Source: CAZYVD01 sp964651045 (GTDB lineage Bacteria > Zhuqueibacterota > QNDG01 > DSAB01). From it: DNA of 64,000 nucleotides. This document shows, one piece after another, positions 7,509-16,694 of the stretch (the first letter of the stretch is position 1; each line of letters begins with the position of its first letter). The DNA lies in assembly GCA_964651045.1 (NCBI GenBank), contig CAZYVD010000004.1:1-64000 (forward strand). The letters run 5' to 3'. The notes below the pieces were generated by a model. The model worked only from the letters and a program-made list of their open reading frames with translations. It was not told where the DNA came from and made no database searches. The position numbers and the translations under genes were made by a program.

Positions 7509-10500
7509 TTACCCTTTCAATTTTCCAAACAGTCTTCGTCCTTTTAGCCTCTCTTCAAATATTGAATAGAGAGTAGGTACAAAAACAAGGGTTATGAGTG
7601 TGGAGACAAAAAGGCCTCCAATTACGGTCACACCAAGCGGAACCCATGTCTCGGCACCTTCAGCCTTATTCAATGCAAGGGGCATTAATCCAAAAATTGT
7701 TGTAAGAGCTGTCATAAGTACTGGCCTCATACGCCGCTGACCTGCAGTCAATATGGCTTCTCTTACCGAAAAGCCTCTCTGACGAAGTATGTTTGTGTAA
7801 TCTATGAGCACAATCGCATTGTTCACCACTATTCCCACAAGCATTATCATTCCTATGAATGCATTGATGCTAAGTGTGGTACCTGTAATTATCAATGCCC
7901 AAACAACACCCACAATTGCAAAAGGAACCGAAAACATTATAATAAATGGATCAATTAGAGACTCGAATTGAGCAGCCATTACAAGATATACGAGTATGAT
8001 CCCTATAATCATGGCAGTTCCAAGATCCTTGAACGACTCTGCCTGTTGTTCTATAGCGCCTGCCACCTTGTACTCAATACCTTCGGGTAGTTTCAATTTG
8101 CTCAACTTTCGCTGTACATCCTTTGCAACGGCTCCCATGGCCCTACCCATTATTCCGCATCCAACAGTAACTATCCTCTGCTGATCCTTTCTTTGAATTT
8201 TTACAGGAGCCGTGTGCTGCTCGATAGTAGCCAGACTTTTTAATGGAATCAACATACCTGCAGGAGAAGTGATCATGACATCACCAATATCCGAAATGGT
8301 CTTTCTGTCCATTTTCCCAAGTTGGATAAAAACAGGATACTCCTCACCCTTTTCTCTGAACTTGACCTCATCATTGCCATAAAAGCTGTTTCTTAGACTC
8401 ATTGCAATCTGTGCAGGCGTAAGGCCAACCCGTGCAGCCTTATCTCGATCGAGTCTTACCCAGTATTCGGGTTTTCCTTCCTTACGGGATATAGTTATAT
8501 CTGTTGTCCCTTTTACCGACTGAAGAATTCCAGCAACCTTTCTTGCAAAACTATCTGTGAGCGCTATATCATATCCATATATCTCTATCTCTATCGGCTT
8601 ACCGCCTCCAAACATAGCCACAAATGGGTCTTCAGTGGTAAAATCGACAGATTTTATGCCTGGAATCTCTCTTATCTTACTGCTCAACCTGTAACCTACC
8701 TCAACATCAGAAGCATCTCTCTGTGCCTTGGGAATCAGTGTACCCTGAATTGAAATAACATTATTCCCCTCCTCGCGTCCCATGGCCACTCCAAATCCAT
8801 ACTCGCTTGTACCGCATCTTGTCGTTATTACATCCTTCTCTGGAATATATCTTTCAATAATGTTTTCTATTTGTTTCATTACTCTGTTTGTTTTATCAAG
8901 ACTCGTTCCCACAGGAAGCTCTACAGTTCCATTTAATTGTGATTGATCTGCCTGTGGAAAAAATTCTGTGTTGACAAACCTGAAGAAAAACATCGTAATG
9001 ATAAAAATCATTACTCCAGATGCGATAGTCAAAATCTTGTGTTTGAGTGACCACGTTAACATCCTCTTATAGAACTGTTCTGTTTTTTTAAAACCCCTCT
9101 CACTCCATTGATAAATTCTGCTCCAGATTCCAGCCTTTTTCTGAATACTCTTATCTTCTATCTTTATCTTTAAGAATCGTGATGAAAGCATTGGAGTGAG
9201 ATAGAGAGCAGTAAAAAGGGATGCAGACAGTACAAACATTATAACAAATCCGAGCTGACGGAAAAGGATACCTGATATCCCCTGAACAAAAAGAAGCGGA
9301 ACAAAAATCACAACTGTTGTTAGAGTCGAAGCCGTGATTGCCGATGCTACCTCACGACTCCCAAAGATCGCACTCTCTGCCCTCCCCTCCCCGAATTCTG
9401 TTCTGTGTCGGAATATATTTTCGAATACAACGATTCCGTTATCGACAACCATACCAATAGCAATGGCCAAACTCGATAGAGACATTATGTTTATTGTGTA
9501 ATTTGCACCTCTTAGAAAAATGAATGCCACAATAAGTGAAAATGGAAGTATAAATGCGATTATCAGACTGGACCTCAGATTTCTTAAAAATACTATTACA
9601 ACGAGTATAACAAGAACTCCTGCCCACAAAATTGTCCGCGCTAGATTATTAATAGACTGCTTTATGAACACCGAACCATCGAAAACCTTCTTTATATCAA
9701 CATCTTCAGGAAAACTCTTTTTTAGCTGCTGTATCCTCCTCCATACTGCATCCACAACCTTGACAGTATTGGCTCCAGACTGCTTCTGGATAATCAGCAT
9801 AACACTCGGTTTCCCATCCATTCTGCTTATTCTTTTCTGTTCTGCAAATCCATCTTCAACCCTAGCAATGTCTTTAAGATATACTGGAGAACCCTTTATG
9901 TTGCCTACCTGAACATTTCTTATCTCTTCTACTGTACGAAACTCTGCAGGGAATCTTATGACAAACTCTTTTGTCCCTATCTCCATCTCTCCACCCGGCA
10001 TCGATATATTGGATGCCCTGAGAATCTGCACTATCTGATTAATCGACATTCCTCTTGATGTAAGAGCAGCCCCATCCACATATACATTTATCTGACGCTT
10101 GATACCTCCATATACATTCACCGATCCGACTCCTTCTATCCTTGTCAGCGGATCCACCAATTTCTTATCCGCAAGTTCATACAGATCGGGATAGCTCTCT
10201 TCTGCACTTAAACCGATAAACAATACAGGCATTGCCGATGCATCAAATTTAAATACCATTGGGTTGTTGGCCCCATCCGGCATAAATGGTCCAGTGAAGC
10301 CCAAAACATCACGAACATCCATAGACGCCTGGTCAATGTCGGTACCCCATTTGAAGAATGCAATCACTGATGAGATATTCTCCTGAGAAGTAGATGATAC
10401 ATGGTCTATATTTGGTACGGTGTTAACAGCATCTTCAATAACCTTTGTGACCTGCTGTTCAACATCCTCAGCCCCTGCCCCAGGATATGTTGTAGTTATA

Positions 10501-10637
10501 GAGATTGCTGGTAGTGTGATATCTGGCAATAAATCTATGCCTAACTGTGAAAGACTTATTATGCCGATTATCAAAATTATAGTGAAAACGGCCAGTGTGG
10601 TTATTGGTCTTTTGACACCTAATTCTGGAAGATTCAT
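7509..10637 (-). CDS. RND multidrug efflux pump, inner-membrane permease (AcrB/HAE-1 type)
   Basis: About 1042 residues, the standard RND size, with 12 predicted membrane segments in two halves and two large periplasmic loops. The first helix is followed by GIDLLPDITLPAISITTTYPGA, typical of AcrB-like pumps. The proton-relay helix carries GMVVDNGIVVFENI. The Asp and flanking pattern fit HAE (drug or hydrophobe) pumps rather than heavy-metal pumps. I chose the ATG at 10637: it follows AGGAGG by eight bases and lies just after the adaptor stop (10639). A longer GTG start at 10646 would overlap the adaptor. It works with the adaptor and TolC-like protein encoded upstream. Substrate unknown. Confidence 0.93.
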   Translation of the reverse strand: MNLPELGVKRPITTLAVFTIILIIGIISLSQLGIDLLPDITLPAISITTTYPGAGAEDVEQQVTKVIEDAVNTVPNIDHVSSTSQENISSVIAFFKWGTDIDQASMDVRDVLGFTGPFMPDGANNPMVFKFDASAMPVLFIGLSAEESYPDLYELADKKLVDPLTRIEGVGSVNVYGGIKRQINVYVDGAALTSRGMSINQIVQILRASNISMPGGEMEIGTKEFVIRFPAEFRTVEEIRNVQVGNIKGSPVYLKDIARVEDGFAEQKRISRMDGKPSVMLIIQKQSGANTVKVVDAVWRRIQQLKKSFPEDVDIKKVFDGSVFIKQSINNLARTILWAGVLVILVVIVFLRNLRSSLIIAFILPFSLIVAFIFLRGANYTINIMSLSSLAIAIGMVVDNGIVVFENIFRHRTEFGEGRAESAIFGSREVASAITASTLTTVVIFVPLLFVQGISGILFRQLGFVIMFVLSASLFTALYLTPMLSSRFLKIKIEDKSIQKKAGIWSRIYQWSERGFKKTEQFYKRMLTWSLKHKILTIASGVMIFIITMFFFRFVNTEFFPQADQSQLNGTVELPVGTSLDKTNRVMKQIENIIERYIPEKDVITTRCGTSEYGFGVAMGREEGNNVISIQGTLIPKAQRDASDVEVGYRLSSKIREIPGIKSVDFTTEDPFVAMFGGGKPIEIEIYGYDIALTDSFARKVAGILQSVKGTTDITISRKEGKPEYWVRLDRDKAARVGLTPAQIAMSLRNSFYGNDEVKFREKGEEYPVFIQLGKMDRKTISDIGDVMITSPAGMLIPLKSLATIEQHTAPVKIQRKDQQRIVTVGCGIMGRAMGAVAKDVQRKLSKLKLPEGIEYKVAGAIEQQAESFKDLGTAMIIGIILVYLVMAAQFESLIDPFIIMFSVPFAIVGVVWALIITGTTLSINAFIGMIMLVGIVVNNAIVLIDYTNILRQRGFSVREAILTAGQRRMRPVLMTALTTIFGLMPLALNKAEGAETWVPLGVTVIGGLFVSTLITLVFVPTLYSIFEERLKGRRLFGKLKG

Positions 10638-10638
10638 G

Positions 10639-11733
10639 CTACTCACCTCCTACAACTCTTATTCTTGATCCATGTTGAAGCATCTGCTGTCCAGAAGCAA
10701 CTACCAGTTCTCCCTCTTTCAAACCAGAGACTATCTCTGCAAGACCGTTCTGAATAATCCCTAACTGAACAAAACGTTTTAATGCCTGTTGACCCTCAAC
10801 TATATATACATGCCTGTCTCTCTCTGTTCCTAAAAGCACATCCGTAGGTACAACTATAACATTATCCTTTGTATCTGTTATAATCTTTACCCTCGCAAAT
10901 CCACCTGCCTTTAAAAACTCTCCGCTGTTTTTAACAGCAATCTGAACCTCAAATGTTCTTGTGATGGGATTTGCTGCTGAATTTACCGCATACACCTCTC
11001 CATTAAATTCTCTGTCTGGATATGACCTAACCTTAATTAATGCAGATTGTCCATTGCGAATCTTTATTACCTCTTCCTCAGATGCATTTACCTTAATTTT
11101 TACCTTAGAAATATCTATCAATGTAAGCACGCCTGGAGCTCCAGGCATTTGAGGATTTATCATGTCACCTTCGCTTAAATATTTTCCTGAGATGATTCCA
11201 GAAAAGGGTGCCCGCATTATCGAAACCTTCATCTGCCATTTGGCAAGATCAAGACCAGCCTCTGCCTGCTGAAGCTGCGACTTTGCAGAATTGTATGCCA
11301 GTTGAATCTTCTCAAACTGCTGCTGGCTCATTGAACCGCTCTTCCAGAGCTCCTCAGCTCTTTGATAATTTCTTTTGGCATCCTCATATGCAGATTTTGC
11401 CACTGCAAGACCTGCCTCTGCCTGCTTTAATCTCAACTCAAATGTTTCCCGATCAAGTTCCGCAAGTACTGTTCCCTCCTTGACCCTGTCGCCTATCTCA
11501 ACATAGATGTGCTCTATCTTACCGCCTACTTCTGGTAAGATGTTCAACCTCCTCCACGGTTCTATATTTCCAGTAAAAGAGAGGACATTTTCAATCTTTC
11601 CGGTCGAGGCCTTTATCACTCTTACTGGAATATACTCTTCTTCACCGACCTGTTTTTCGTCTCCTCCACCACATCCATAGAATATATGCGTAAAGACAAT
11701 AACAATCGATAAACCAATAATTCTCCATTTCAT
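10639..11733 (-). CDS. RND periplasmic adaptor lipoprotein (HlyD/AcrA family)
   Basis: A 364-residue membrane-fusion protein. An N-terminal signal ends in a lipobox (IFYGC, Cys21), so it should be lipid-anchored. A lipoyl/barrel-sandwich half (VGGKIEHIYVEIGDRVKEGT) is followed by an alpha-helical hairpin rich in Ala, Glu and Gln (about 95-150, LKQAEAGLAVAKSAYEDAKR). The second lipoyl half is MRAPFSGIISGKYLSEGD, then come beta-barrel and membrane-proximal domains. It bridges the RND pump and the outer-membrane channel. It starts three bases after the TolC-like stop and ends two bases before the pump start. Confidence 0.92.
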   Translation of the reverse strand: MKWRIIGLSIVIVFTHIFYGCGGGDEKQVGEEEYIPVRVIKASTGKIENVLSFTGNIEPWRRLNILPEVGGKIEHIYVEIGDRVKEGTVLAELDRETFELRLKQAEAGLAVAKSAYEDAKRNYQRAEELWKSGSMSQQQFEKIQLAYNSAKSQLQQAEAGLDLAKWQMKVSIMRAPFSGIISGKYLSEGDMINPQMPGAPGVLTLIDISKVKIKVNASEEEVIKIRNGQSALIKVRSYPDREFNGEVYAVNSAANPITRTFEVQIAVKNSGEFLKAGGFARVKIITDTKDNVIVVPTDVLLGTERDRHVYIVEGQQALKRFVQLGIIQNGLAEIVSGLKEGELVVASGQQMLQHGSRIRVVGGE

Positions 11734-11736
11734 TTT

Positions 11737-13101
11737 TCATTCTCCTTTCCCAATGGTTCCAGTTACTTGTTTGAGTTTTGCCTTTGCAATATTGTAATCG
11801 GCAAGAGCTGTTATGTAATCGGTCTTGGCCTGAGTGAGTAGAGTAGTGGCATCAAGGTAATCACTATTTGTTGCCATACCCTGCTGAAATAGATCTTCAG
11901 TGACATTAAAATTCTCCTCGGCCTGTTCCACATTCTTTTCTGCGATCTTGATCCTCTCCTCTGCTTCTTTTAACTTCAAACACACCTGTATTACTTCAAG
12001 ACGTATGCCTCTCTCCAAATCCTTGAAATTTTCTCTCATCTGATTAAGCCGCCTCTGAGCTTGGCTCCTCTTATAATATGTTCTGCCCCAGTCAAATATA
12101 TTCATAGAGGCAACTACAGAAATATTCCAGGTCGTGTAGAACTGCATGTTATATAGTCTGTCGGGTTTATTGTAACCATAATTTAAAACCAGTGCTAAGT
12201 TCGGATAGTAACCCGCCTCTGCCATCTTTACTGCATTCTCACTCACCTTCAAGCCAGACTTGAATGAGGAGATCTCTGGCCTCATGTTTAGCGCCTGAAG
12301 ACTCGCATCTTCAATAGATGGTTCTCTAAAAGGTTTATACTCCAATTTCTGAACCAGTTTTATATTTGAATCTAATGGTATTCCGACAAGATTGCAAAAC
12401 GCCTTCTTTGCCAGCTGTAGCCCATTTGCTGCCTGAATCTCCCGGAGTTTTGCATTCGAAAGCTGTACCCTTGCTTTTAAAAGATCGTTCTTTGTTACCA
12501 TTCCTACTCTGTGCATATTCTCTAAATCTGTAAGATGTTTATTTACTTGTCTTACAGCCTCTTTAGCAAGTTCTAAAAATTTCTCTGCCTTTACGACCGA
12601 CCAGTATGCTTCTTCAACTCTGAATATTAACTTATTCTTGTTTGAGAGATATTCTGCATTTGTTGCCTTGAGACCCTCTTTTGCCATTTTGTATCCGTTT
12701 AGTACGCGGAAACCTGTAAATAGCGGCTGCTGCAGCGTTACACCAACCGAGAATATTTCGTCTCTTCCAATTGTAATCCTTTTTGGCAGATCGATCTCAG
12801 GCATCCCCGGTATGGAGGGCATCCCCTTCTGAAAAATCTTCCCTGGCATGAAGGGCGCAACATCCAGCTTTGTATAGTTGGCACTGCTTGTGATAGATGG
12901 AAGGAATCCTGTTTTTGCCTCTCCCAGAGCAGCCTTTGACTCTTCAACTTTCTCTTTTAATGCAGCCAGTCCACTGTTCTTTGAGAGAGCCATATCAATA
13001 CTTTGCCTGAGGGTAAGAACCATTTTTTCTTGAGGGTATAAGACTCCGGTTCCCAGAAATAGAAATACAACTATATTGATTATAATATTGATAAACCTCA
13101 T
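11737..13101 (-). CDS. TolC-family outer-membrane efflux channel
   Basis: About 454 residues with a signal peptide (MRFINIIINIVVFLFLGTG) and two OEP repeats of long coiled-coil helices (for example LELAKEAVRQVNKHLTDLEN and EAEERIKIAEKNVEQAEENF), the pattern of TolC. It forms the outer-membrane exit duct for the adaptor and pump encoded next. The ATG at 13101 follows AGGAGG by seven bases and is preferred over the TTG at 13104. A 20-bp inverted repeat lies between it and the preceding gene. Confidence 0.92.
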   Translation of the reverse strand: MRFINIIINIVVFLFLGTGVLYPQEKMVLTLRQSIDMALSKNSGLAALKEKVEESKAALGEAKTGFLPSITSSANYTKLDVAPFMPGKIFQKGMPSIPGMPEIDLPKRITIGRDEIFSVGVTLQQPLFTGFRVLNGYKMAKEGLKATNAEYLSNKNKLIFRVEEAYWSVVKAEKFLELAKEAVRQVNKHLTDLENMHRVGMVTKNDLLKARVQLSNAKLREIQAANGLQLAKKAFCNLVGIPLDSNIKLVQKLEYKPFREPSIEDASLQALNMRPEISSFKSGLKVSENAVKMAEAGYYPNLALVLNYGYNKPDRLYNMQFYTTWNISVVASMNIFDWGRTYYKRSQAQRRLNQMRENFKDLERGIRLEVIQVCLKLKEAEERIKIAEKNVEQAEENFNVTEDLFQQGMATNSDYLDATTLLTQAKTDYITALADYNIAKAKLKQVTGTIGKGE

Positions 13102-13135
13102 CAATTAGCCTCCTAATCTTTTATTACTAAAATAA

Positions 13136-13236
13136 ATCCCGATTTAACGGATAAGAGATCGATTTATAGCTATTCTTCATCATCTAAATAGAATGAGGTT
13201 TGAGTACGAAACATTGCTTATCCGTTAATTCGGGAT
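13136..13236. repeat. 20-bp inverted repeat enclosing 61 bp, between two efflux operon genes
   Basis: Arms at 13136-13155 (ATCCCGATTTAACGGATAAG) and 13217-13236 match as reverse complements at 19 of 20 positions. The right arm covers the stop codon of the preceding outer-membrane protein gene; the left arm lies 35 bp before the TolC-like start. It could be a long-range mRNA stem that tunes tolC expression, or a small non-autonomous mobile element. The 61 bp between the arms holds no gene. Confidence 0.7.
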
Positions 13237-13859
13237 AAATATAGAATTATCCCTCCACCATATCGGAGAATCCCCTGTTCAGTAAAACCTTCACCAAAGA
13301 AGAATTGATCTCGGCATAATAGATAATGAAACACTCCTTCTCCATATATGCTCATCCCAGAATATATTCTTAACTCTATTCCAAAGCCACCGTGGAATTC
13401 AATGCTCATCTTTTGTACATTTTCATCCTCAAACCTGATACTCTTTCCTCCAAACCCATTCACTGTGAAGCGCCACGGTACAATACTCAATCCAAAAAGG
13501 GAATATATAGAAACTCTTCCTGAATTAAAATATACAAGATTGGTGAAATTGATCCTTGGAAAGAGAAATAGTGGCTCTTTTGAAACATCCTCCCGCATAG
13601 ATTTCTTTACTCTCATCCATCCAAAATCTACTCCTGCATCTATCGCATAGTGTGGAGAGAGTCTAACCCTTACTCCAATACCATAACTTACTCCAGGATC
13701 CAGATAATCACACATTCTCGTTGAATCAATAAATGATCCACTAACTGCATAGAGTCCTGAAGCCTGAATTCTTATACCACTCTTTTTATCAGCCGCAGAA
13801 GTTGAACCGACTTGAGCAAGCAGGATGAGAAATATCCAAATTTTAAAAAATCTATTCAT
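13218..13859 (-). CDS. Predicted outer-membrane beta-barrel protein of unknown function
   Basis: About 213 residues, starting at the ATG at 13859, which sits seven to eight bases after GGAGGT; longer starts would overlap tetR. A signal peptide (FFKIWIFLILLAQVGSTSA) is followed by alternating amphipathic strands with many aromatic residues and Gly (GIGVRVRLSPHYAIDAGVDFG; LRYGGGIILYLS), ending close to a terminal strand. This resembles small OmpA/OmpX-like barrels. It lies between tetR and tolC in the efflux operon, so it may be an accessory outer-membrane component. I do not recognise a named family. Confidence 0.6.
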   Translation of the reverse strand: MNRFFKIWIFLILLAQVGSTSAADKKSGIRIQASGLYAVSGSFIDSTRMCDYLDPGVSYGIGVRVRLSPHYAIDAGVDFGWMRVKKSMREDVSKEPLFLFPRINFTNLVYFNSGRVSIYSLFGLSIVPWRFTVNGFGGKSIRFEDENVQKMSIEFHGGFGIELRIYSGMSIYGEGVFHYLLCRDQFFFGEGFTEQGILRYGGGIILYLSRING

Positions 13860-13873
13860 CGGCATGACCTCCA

Positions 13874-14485
13874 TTATCGTTTTACTCCTTTTAAAAATAT
13901 ATCCAGTACAGTCGATGTCTGCTGAACCAGACTGCCCTTTGCTTGAATGAATATCCAATCAAATGTAAATGAATTCAAGAGACCGCGCAAAGCCTTTGTT
14001 ACTGCCCCTGGATCAATGGACCGTAATATACCCTCTTTCTGTCCCTCTTTAATAAATTTTTGAAGAACACTTTCATAATCATAATATGTCTTAATCATGT
14101 GATCTCGAAGCCTATTCTGACCCTTAATGTCCATTCTCCCCTTTTCAGAATGTATCAATTTAAAATAGGGCTGGTACTCTTCAAAAAAAGAAAGGTAGTA
14201 ATTAATGAAATTTTCAAGACGTTCAAGATATGGTGCATCATTCTGAATGGCAGATTTTAACTTTGAAAACAAAAGTTCTGTCTTATCTTTAATTATAGAG
14301 AAAAAGAGATCTTCCTTGTTTTTAAAATAGAGATAAAGTGTACCCTTGGAAAGTCCAACCTTCTGAGCAATTTCATCAACCTTTACCTCATGAAAGTCTT
14401 TCTCGGCAAAAAGCTTCATTGCTGTATTTATTATATCCCTTTTTCTTTCAATTCTCTCAATATCTTTTCTTTTGAGATTATTCAA
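13874..14485 (-). CDS. TetR-family repressor of the efflux operon
   Basis: A 203-residue TetR protein. The N-terminal helix-turn-helix (about 10-60) has the family pattern VDEIAQKVGLSKGTLYLYFKNKEDLF; the rest is a helical ligand-binding domain. The start is TTG, after GAGAGGG. The first gene of the operon, it sits 29 bp from a perfect palindrome that overlaps the expected transcription start, so it probably represses itself and the pump and is released by a pump substrate. The inducer is unknown. Confidence 0.9.
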   Translation of the reverse strand: MNNLKRKDIERIERKRDIINTAMKLFAEKDFHEVKVDEIAQKVGLSKGTLYLYFKNKEDLFFSIIKDKTELLFSKLKSAIQNDAPYLERLENFINYYLSFFEEYQPYFKLIHSEKGRMDIKGQNRLRDHMIKTYYDYESVLQKFIKEGQKEGILRSIDPGAVTKALRGLLNSFTFDWIFIQAKGSLVQQTSTVLDIFLKGVKR

Positions 14486-14513
14486 TTATACCCTCTCATT
14501 TATTAAATGAATA

Positions 14514-14538
14514 ACCAGTCAGTCATTAACTGACTGGT
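14514..14538. promoter_or_regulatory. TetR operator palindrome
   Basis: A perfect 10-bp inverted repeat, ACCAGTCAGT (14514-14523) and ACTGACTGGT (14529-14538), is separated by CATTA. It lies just downstream of the -10 of the tetR promoter. The GACTGGTC-type core is common in operators of TetR proteins that control efflux genes. Binding by the adjacent TetR is inferred. Confidence 0.75.
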
Positions 14539-14545
14539 CAGTCAT

Positions 14546-14574
14546 AATATATATAATAAAAATATCTTTGTCAA
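14546..14574 (-). promoter_or_regulatory. Sigma-70-type promoter of the efflux operon
   Basis: On the minus strand: -35 TTGACA (14569-14574), a 17-bp spacer, and -10 TATATT (14546-14551). The hexamers and spacing are near consensus. The expected start point falls at about 14539, on the edge of the operator palindrome, so bound TetR would block initiation. Confidence 0.75.
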
Positions 14575-14622
14575 GACATTTTTTAGGGCTCATAAACTTA
14601 TTTTTCATTTATCAAATAATGA

Positions 14623-15318
14623 TATCTGGGAAGTTCTGTATATAGAGTCTATGGCTTGCACAAAAGTATTGGAAACTATGGGTATTTGGGGAGCAATGCC
14701 TATGGTGTTCGGGGATACAACAGCGGTGGAACTGCAGTATACTTTACTGGAAATGTAAACATTACAGGTACACTGACAAAGGGCGGCGGCTCGTTCAGGA
14801 TCGACCATCCGCTCGATCCAGCAAATAAATATCTTCAGCACTCATTTGTGGAATCGCCGGACATGAAAAATGTATACGACGGCGTAGTTGTGCTCGATGC
14901 AAATGGCAGGGCAACCGTGGATCTGCCATAGTGGTTTGAAGCATTAAATCGTTATTTCAGATATCAGCTAACCTGTATAGGCGGTTTTTCACCTGTTTAT
15001 ATTGCAGAAGAGATATCAGGCAATCGCTTTCGAATTGCAGGAGGAAAACCCGGCATGAAAGTCTCCTGGCAGGTTACAGGTATTCGTCATGATGCATTTG
15101 CAAATGCAAATCGTATCAAGGCTGAGCTTGAAAAAGAAGGTGATGAACGAGGAAAATATATTCATTATAAACTCTACGGCATGCCAGAGACAATTAGCAT
15201 ATATTATGAGGAGATAAAGGCTTTAAGGGAAGAGGCCAGAAAAATGTCAGATGAAGATAAAAAAATGATTGAAGCAGAGTCTACTGCAGAAAAAGTTTCG
15301 GATAAAAACACAGAATAA
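14623..15318 (+). pseudogene. Broken surface or fibre-like protein with internal amber codon
   Basis: One plus-strand frame runs from a TGA (14620-14622) to a TAA (15316-15318). It is interrupted by a single TAG at 14929-14931, between LDANGRATVDLP and WFEALNRYFRYQL. The first part has Gly/Tyr-rich repeats (GNYGYLGSNAYGVRGYNSGG), then GTLTKGGGSFRIDHPLDP. The second part, GGKPGMKVSWQVTGIRHDAFANANR, continues the same family, known as the C-terminal region of larger surface proteins in various anaerobes. No proper start or 5' portion is present, so the gene is truncated as well. A GAG-to-TAG change is the simplest cause; amber decoding as pyrrolysine is unlikely, as the position is not a catalytic site. 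Confidence 0.75.
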
Positions 15319-15331
15319 AGGTAACAATACT

Positions 15332-15377
15332 ATTATTTAAATTCCGTGGGGACTCATGCCCCGCGGAATTAAATAAT
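15332..15377. terminator. Large hairpin between convergent genes, probable bidirectional terminator
   Basis: An imperfect inverted repeat has ATTATTTAAATTCCGTGGGG on the left and CCCCGCGGAATTAAATAAT on the right, around a six- to seven-base loop. It lies just after the stop of the plus-strand pseudogene and 61 bp after the stop of the minus-strand Ntn-hydrolase gene. A GC core flanked by A/T runs on both sides suits termination in both directions, though the flanks are mixed A/T rather than pure T. Confidence 0.6.
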
Positions 15378-15438
15378 ATCGATTAATTTTCATTCAGGAT
15401 TAAATTTCAGATTTTGATTATAATATCATATTATCTTA

Positions 15439-16659
15439 TCAATTAAACTCCCTCAGATAAATCGATAAGATTTTCTCGCTCATTTTTTTGTATAGCAAAC
15501 TTGCCGTACTTTTATTAATCCTGTTATCTTTTCTCCATTCTTTAAGATAACTATTTACATCATCAAATATTTCATCTTCTAGAGTCTCTAATATTTGCAA
15601 AATTCCTTTGCCATCTCTATTTATCAGCTCAGATATATTCAAATAGTATTGACCAGAGCCTCTTTTTATTGGAAAGCATCTCTCTTTCAACTTTAATGCC
15701 AGATCACACAATCTTGCATGCTCTTTCCCATCTGCAGTCAACACTTCTGGAAGATTATTGCCTGCTTCTACCCAAACTGGCACTGCTACAGAACATAACG
15801 GAAATCCAAGAATTGTCCACATAGTTGTTAGCGATGGTGATTCGCCTTTTTTTACACCCTGAATCACCACAGCGGCAGATGTGCTAACACGAGGAATAAA
15901 GTCTCTAAAATTCACAAAAACAGGTTTTTTTGAGCAATTTTCATACAGCTGTCTCAAATCTATTCTTGTTAAAGAGTGTTTCAGGCTTCTGGCAACATCT
16001 TTTAAAATAAATTGAACCGTGAGATTCTCTAACTGCTCGGCTCCACTGAACAACTCCTCTGCAGTCTTGTATCTTATATAACCATGACCCTTATCTTTTT
16101 CCCCAGAAAAAGAAAAATTTGTTCTTATCATATACCCAAATGGCGCAACTGTAGAATCGTTGCAGTCAAACTTTAAGAATCCATAGTTGTCTGTTTCAAA
16201 ATATGCAGCACCACCATTTGCGTCAATTACTCCAAAATTTGCAGAAGCTCCCATTGGTTTTGGTAGACTTTCCAGAAGTCTTTCAAAATCATCAATCGTT
16301 GCACACGACTGAAGAGCCTTCTTCATTATAATACCATTCTTCATTCCCTTTATCTTATCTTTACCATTTAAATTGGTCGAAAGAGAATTCATTATTGCAA
16401 ATCCAGCACTGTTGCAGCCTGCCCATATCATACTTCCAGCAGTATCATCAGAATTTACCAATCCAACATATTGGAACTTACCATCTCTAAAATAGATAAG
16501 TTTATTATCCAGCGTTCCAGTATCCCTCTGCTTAAAAAGCAGTGGTCTACCGTCTGGTGTAACCCTTCCTGAAACGATCGCAGTAGTACATGCATTTAAC
16601 CTGATTATATTTATGCAAAAAATTATTATTACTAATATTGCAATTCTAACTTTTCTCAT
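15439..16659 (-). CDS. Exported Ntn hydrolase (C45/choloylglycine hydrolase-like)
   Basis: A 406-residue protein with a signal peptide (MRKVRIAILVIIIFCINIIR) followed by LNA-CTT. Removal of the peptide after Ala23 would expose Cys24 as the N-terminal nucleophile, the hallmark of penicillin-acylase/C45-type Ntn hydrolases. The pattern GRVTPDGRPLLFKQRD and later WAGCNSAGFAIMNS fit this superfamily. It would cleave an amide bond outside the cytoplasm; the substrate (peptide, N-acyl amino acid or lactone-like amide) is unknown. It is the last gene of the long minus-strand directon, 35 bp after ilvE, and could release amino acids for the pathway, but that is inference. Confidence 0.72.
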   Translation of the reverse strand: MRKVRIAILVIIIFCINIIRLNACTTAIVSGRVTPDGRPLLFKQRDTGTLDNKLIYFRDGKFQYVGLVNSDDTAGSMIWAGCNSAGFAIMNSLSTNLNGKDKIKGMKNGIIMKKALQSCATIDDFERLLESLPKPMGASANFGVIDANGGAAYFETDNYGFLKFDCNDSTVAPFGYMIRTNFSFSGEKDKGHGYIRYKTAEELFSGAEQLENLTVQFILKDVARSLKHSLTRIDLRQLYENCSKKPVFVNFRDFIPRVSTSAAVVIQGVKKGESPSLTTMWTILGFPLCSVAVPVWVEAGNNLPEVLTADGKEHARLCDLALKLKERCFPIKRGSGQYYLNISELINRDGKGILQILETLEDEIFDDVNSYLKEWRKDNRINKSTASLLYKKMSEKILSIYLREFN

Positions 16660-16694
16660 TTTAGTATCCCTATCTTTGTCTTTTAATCTCCATA

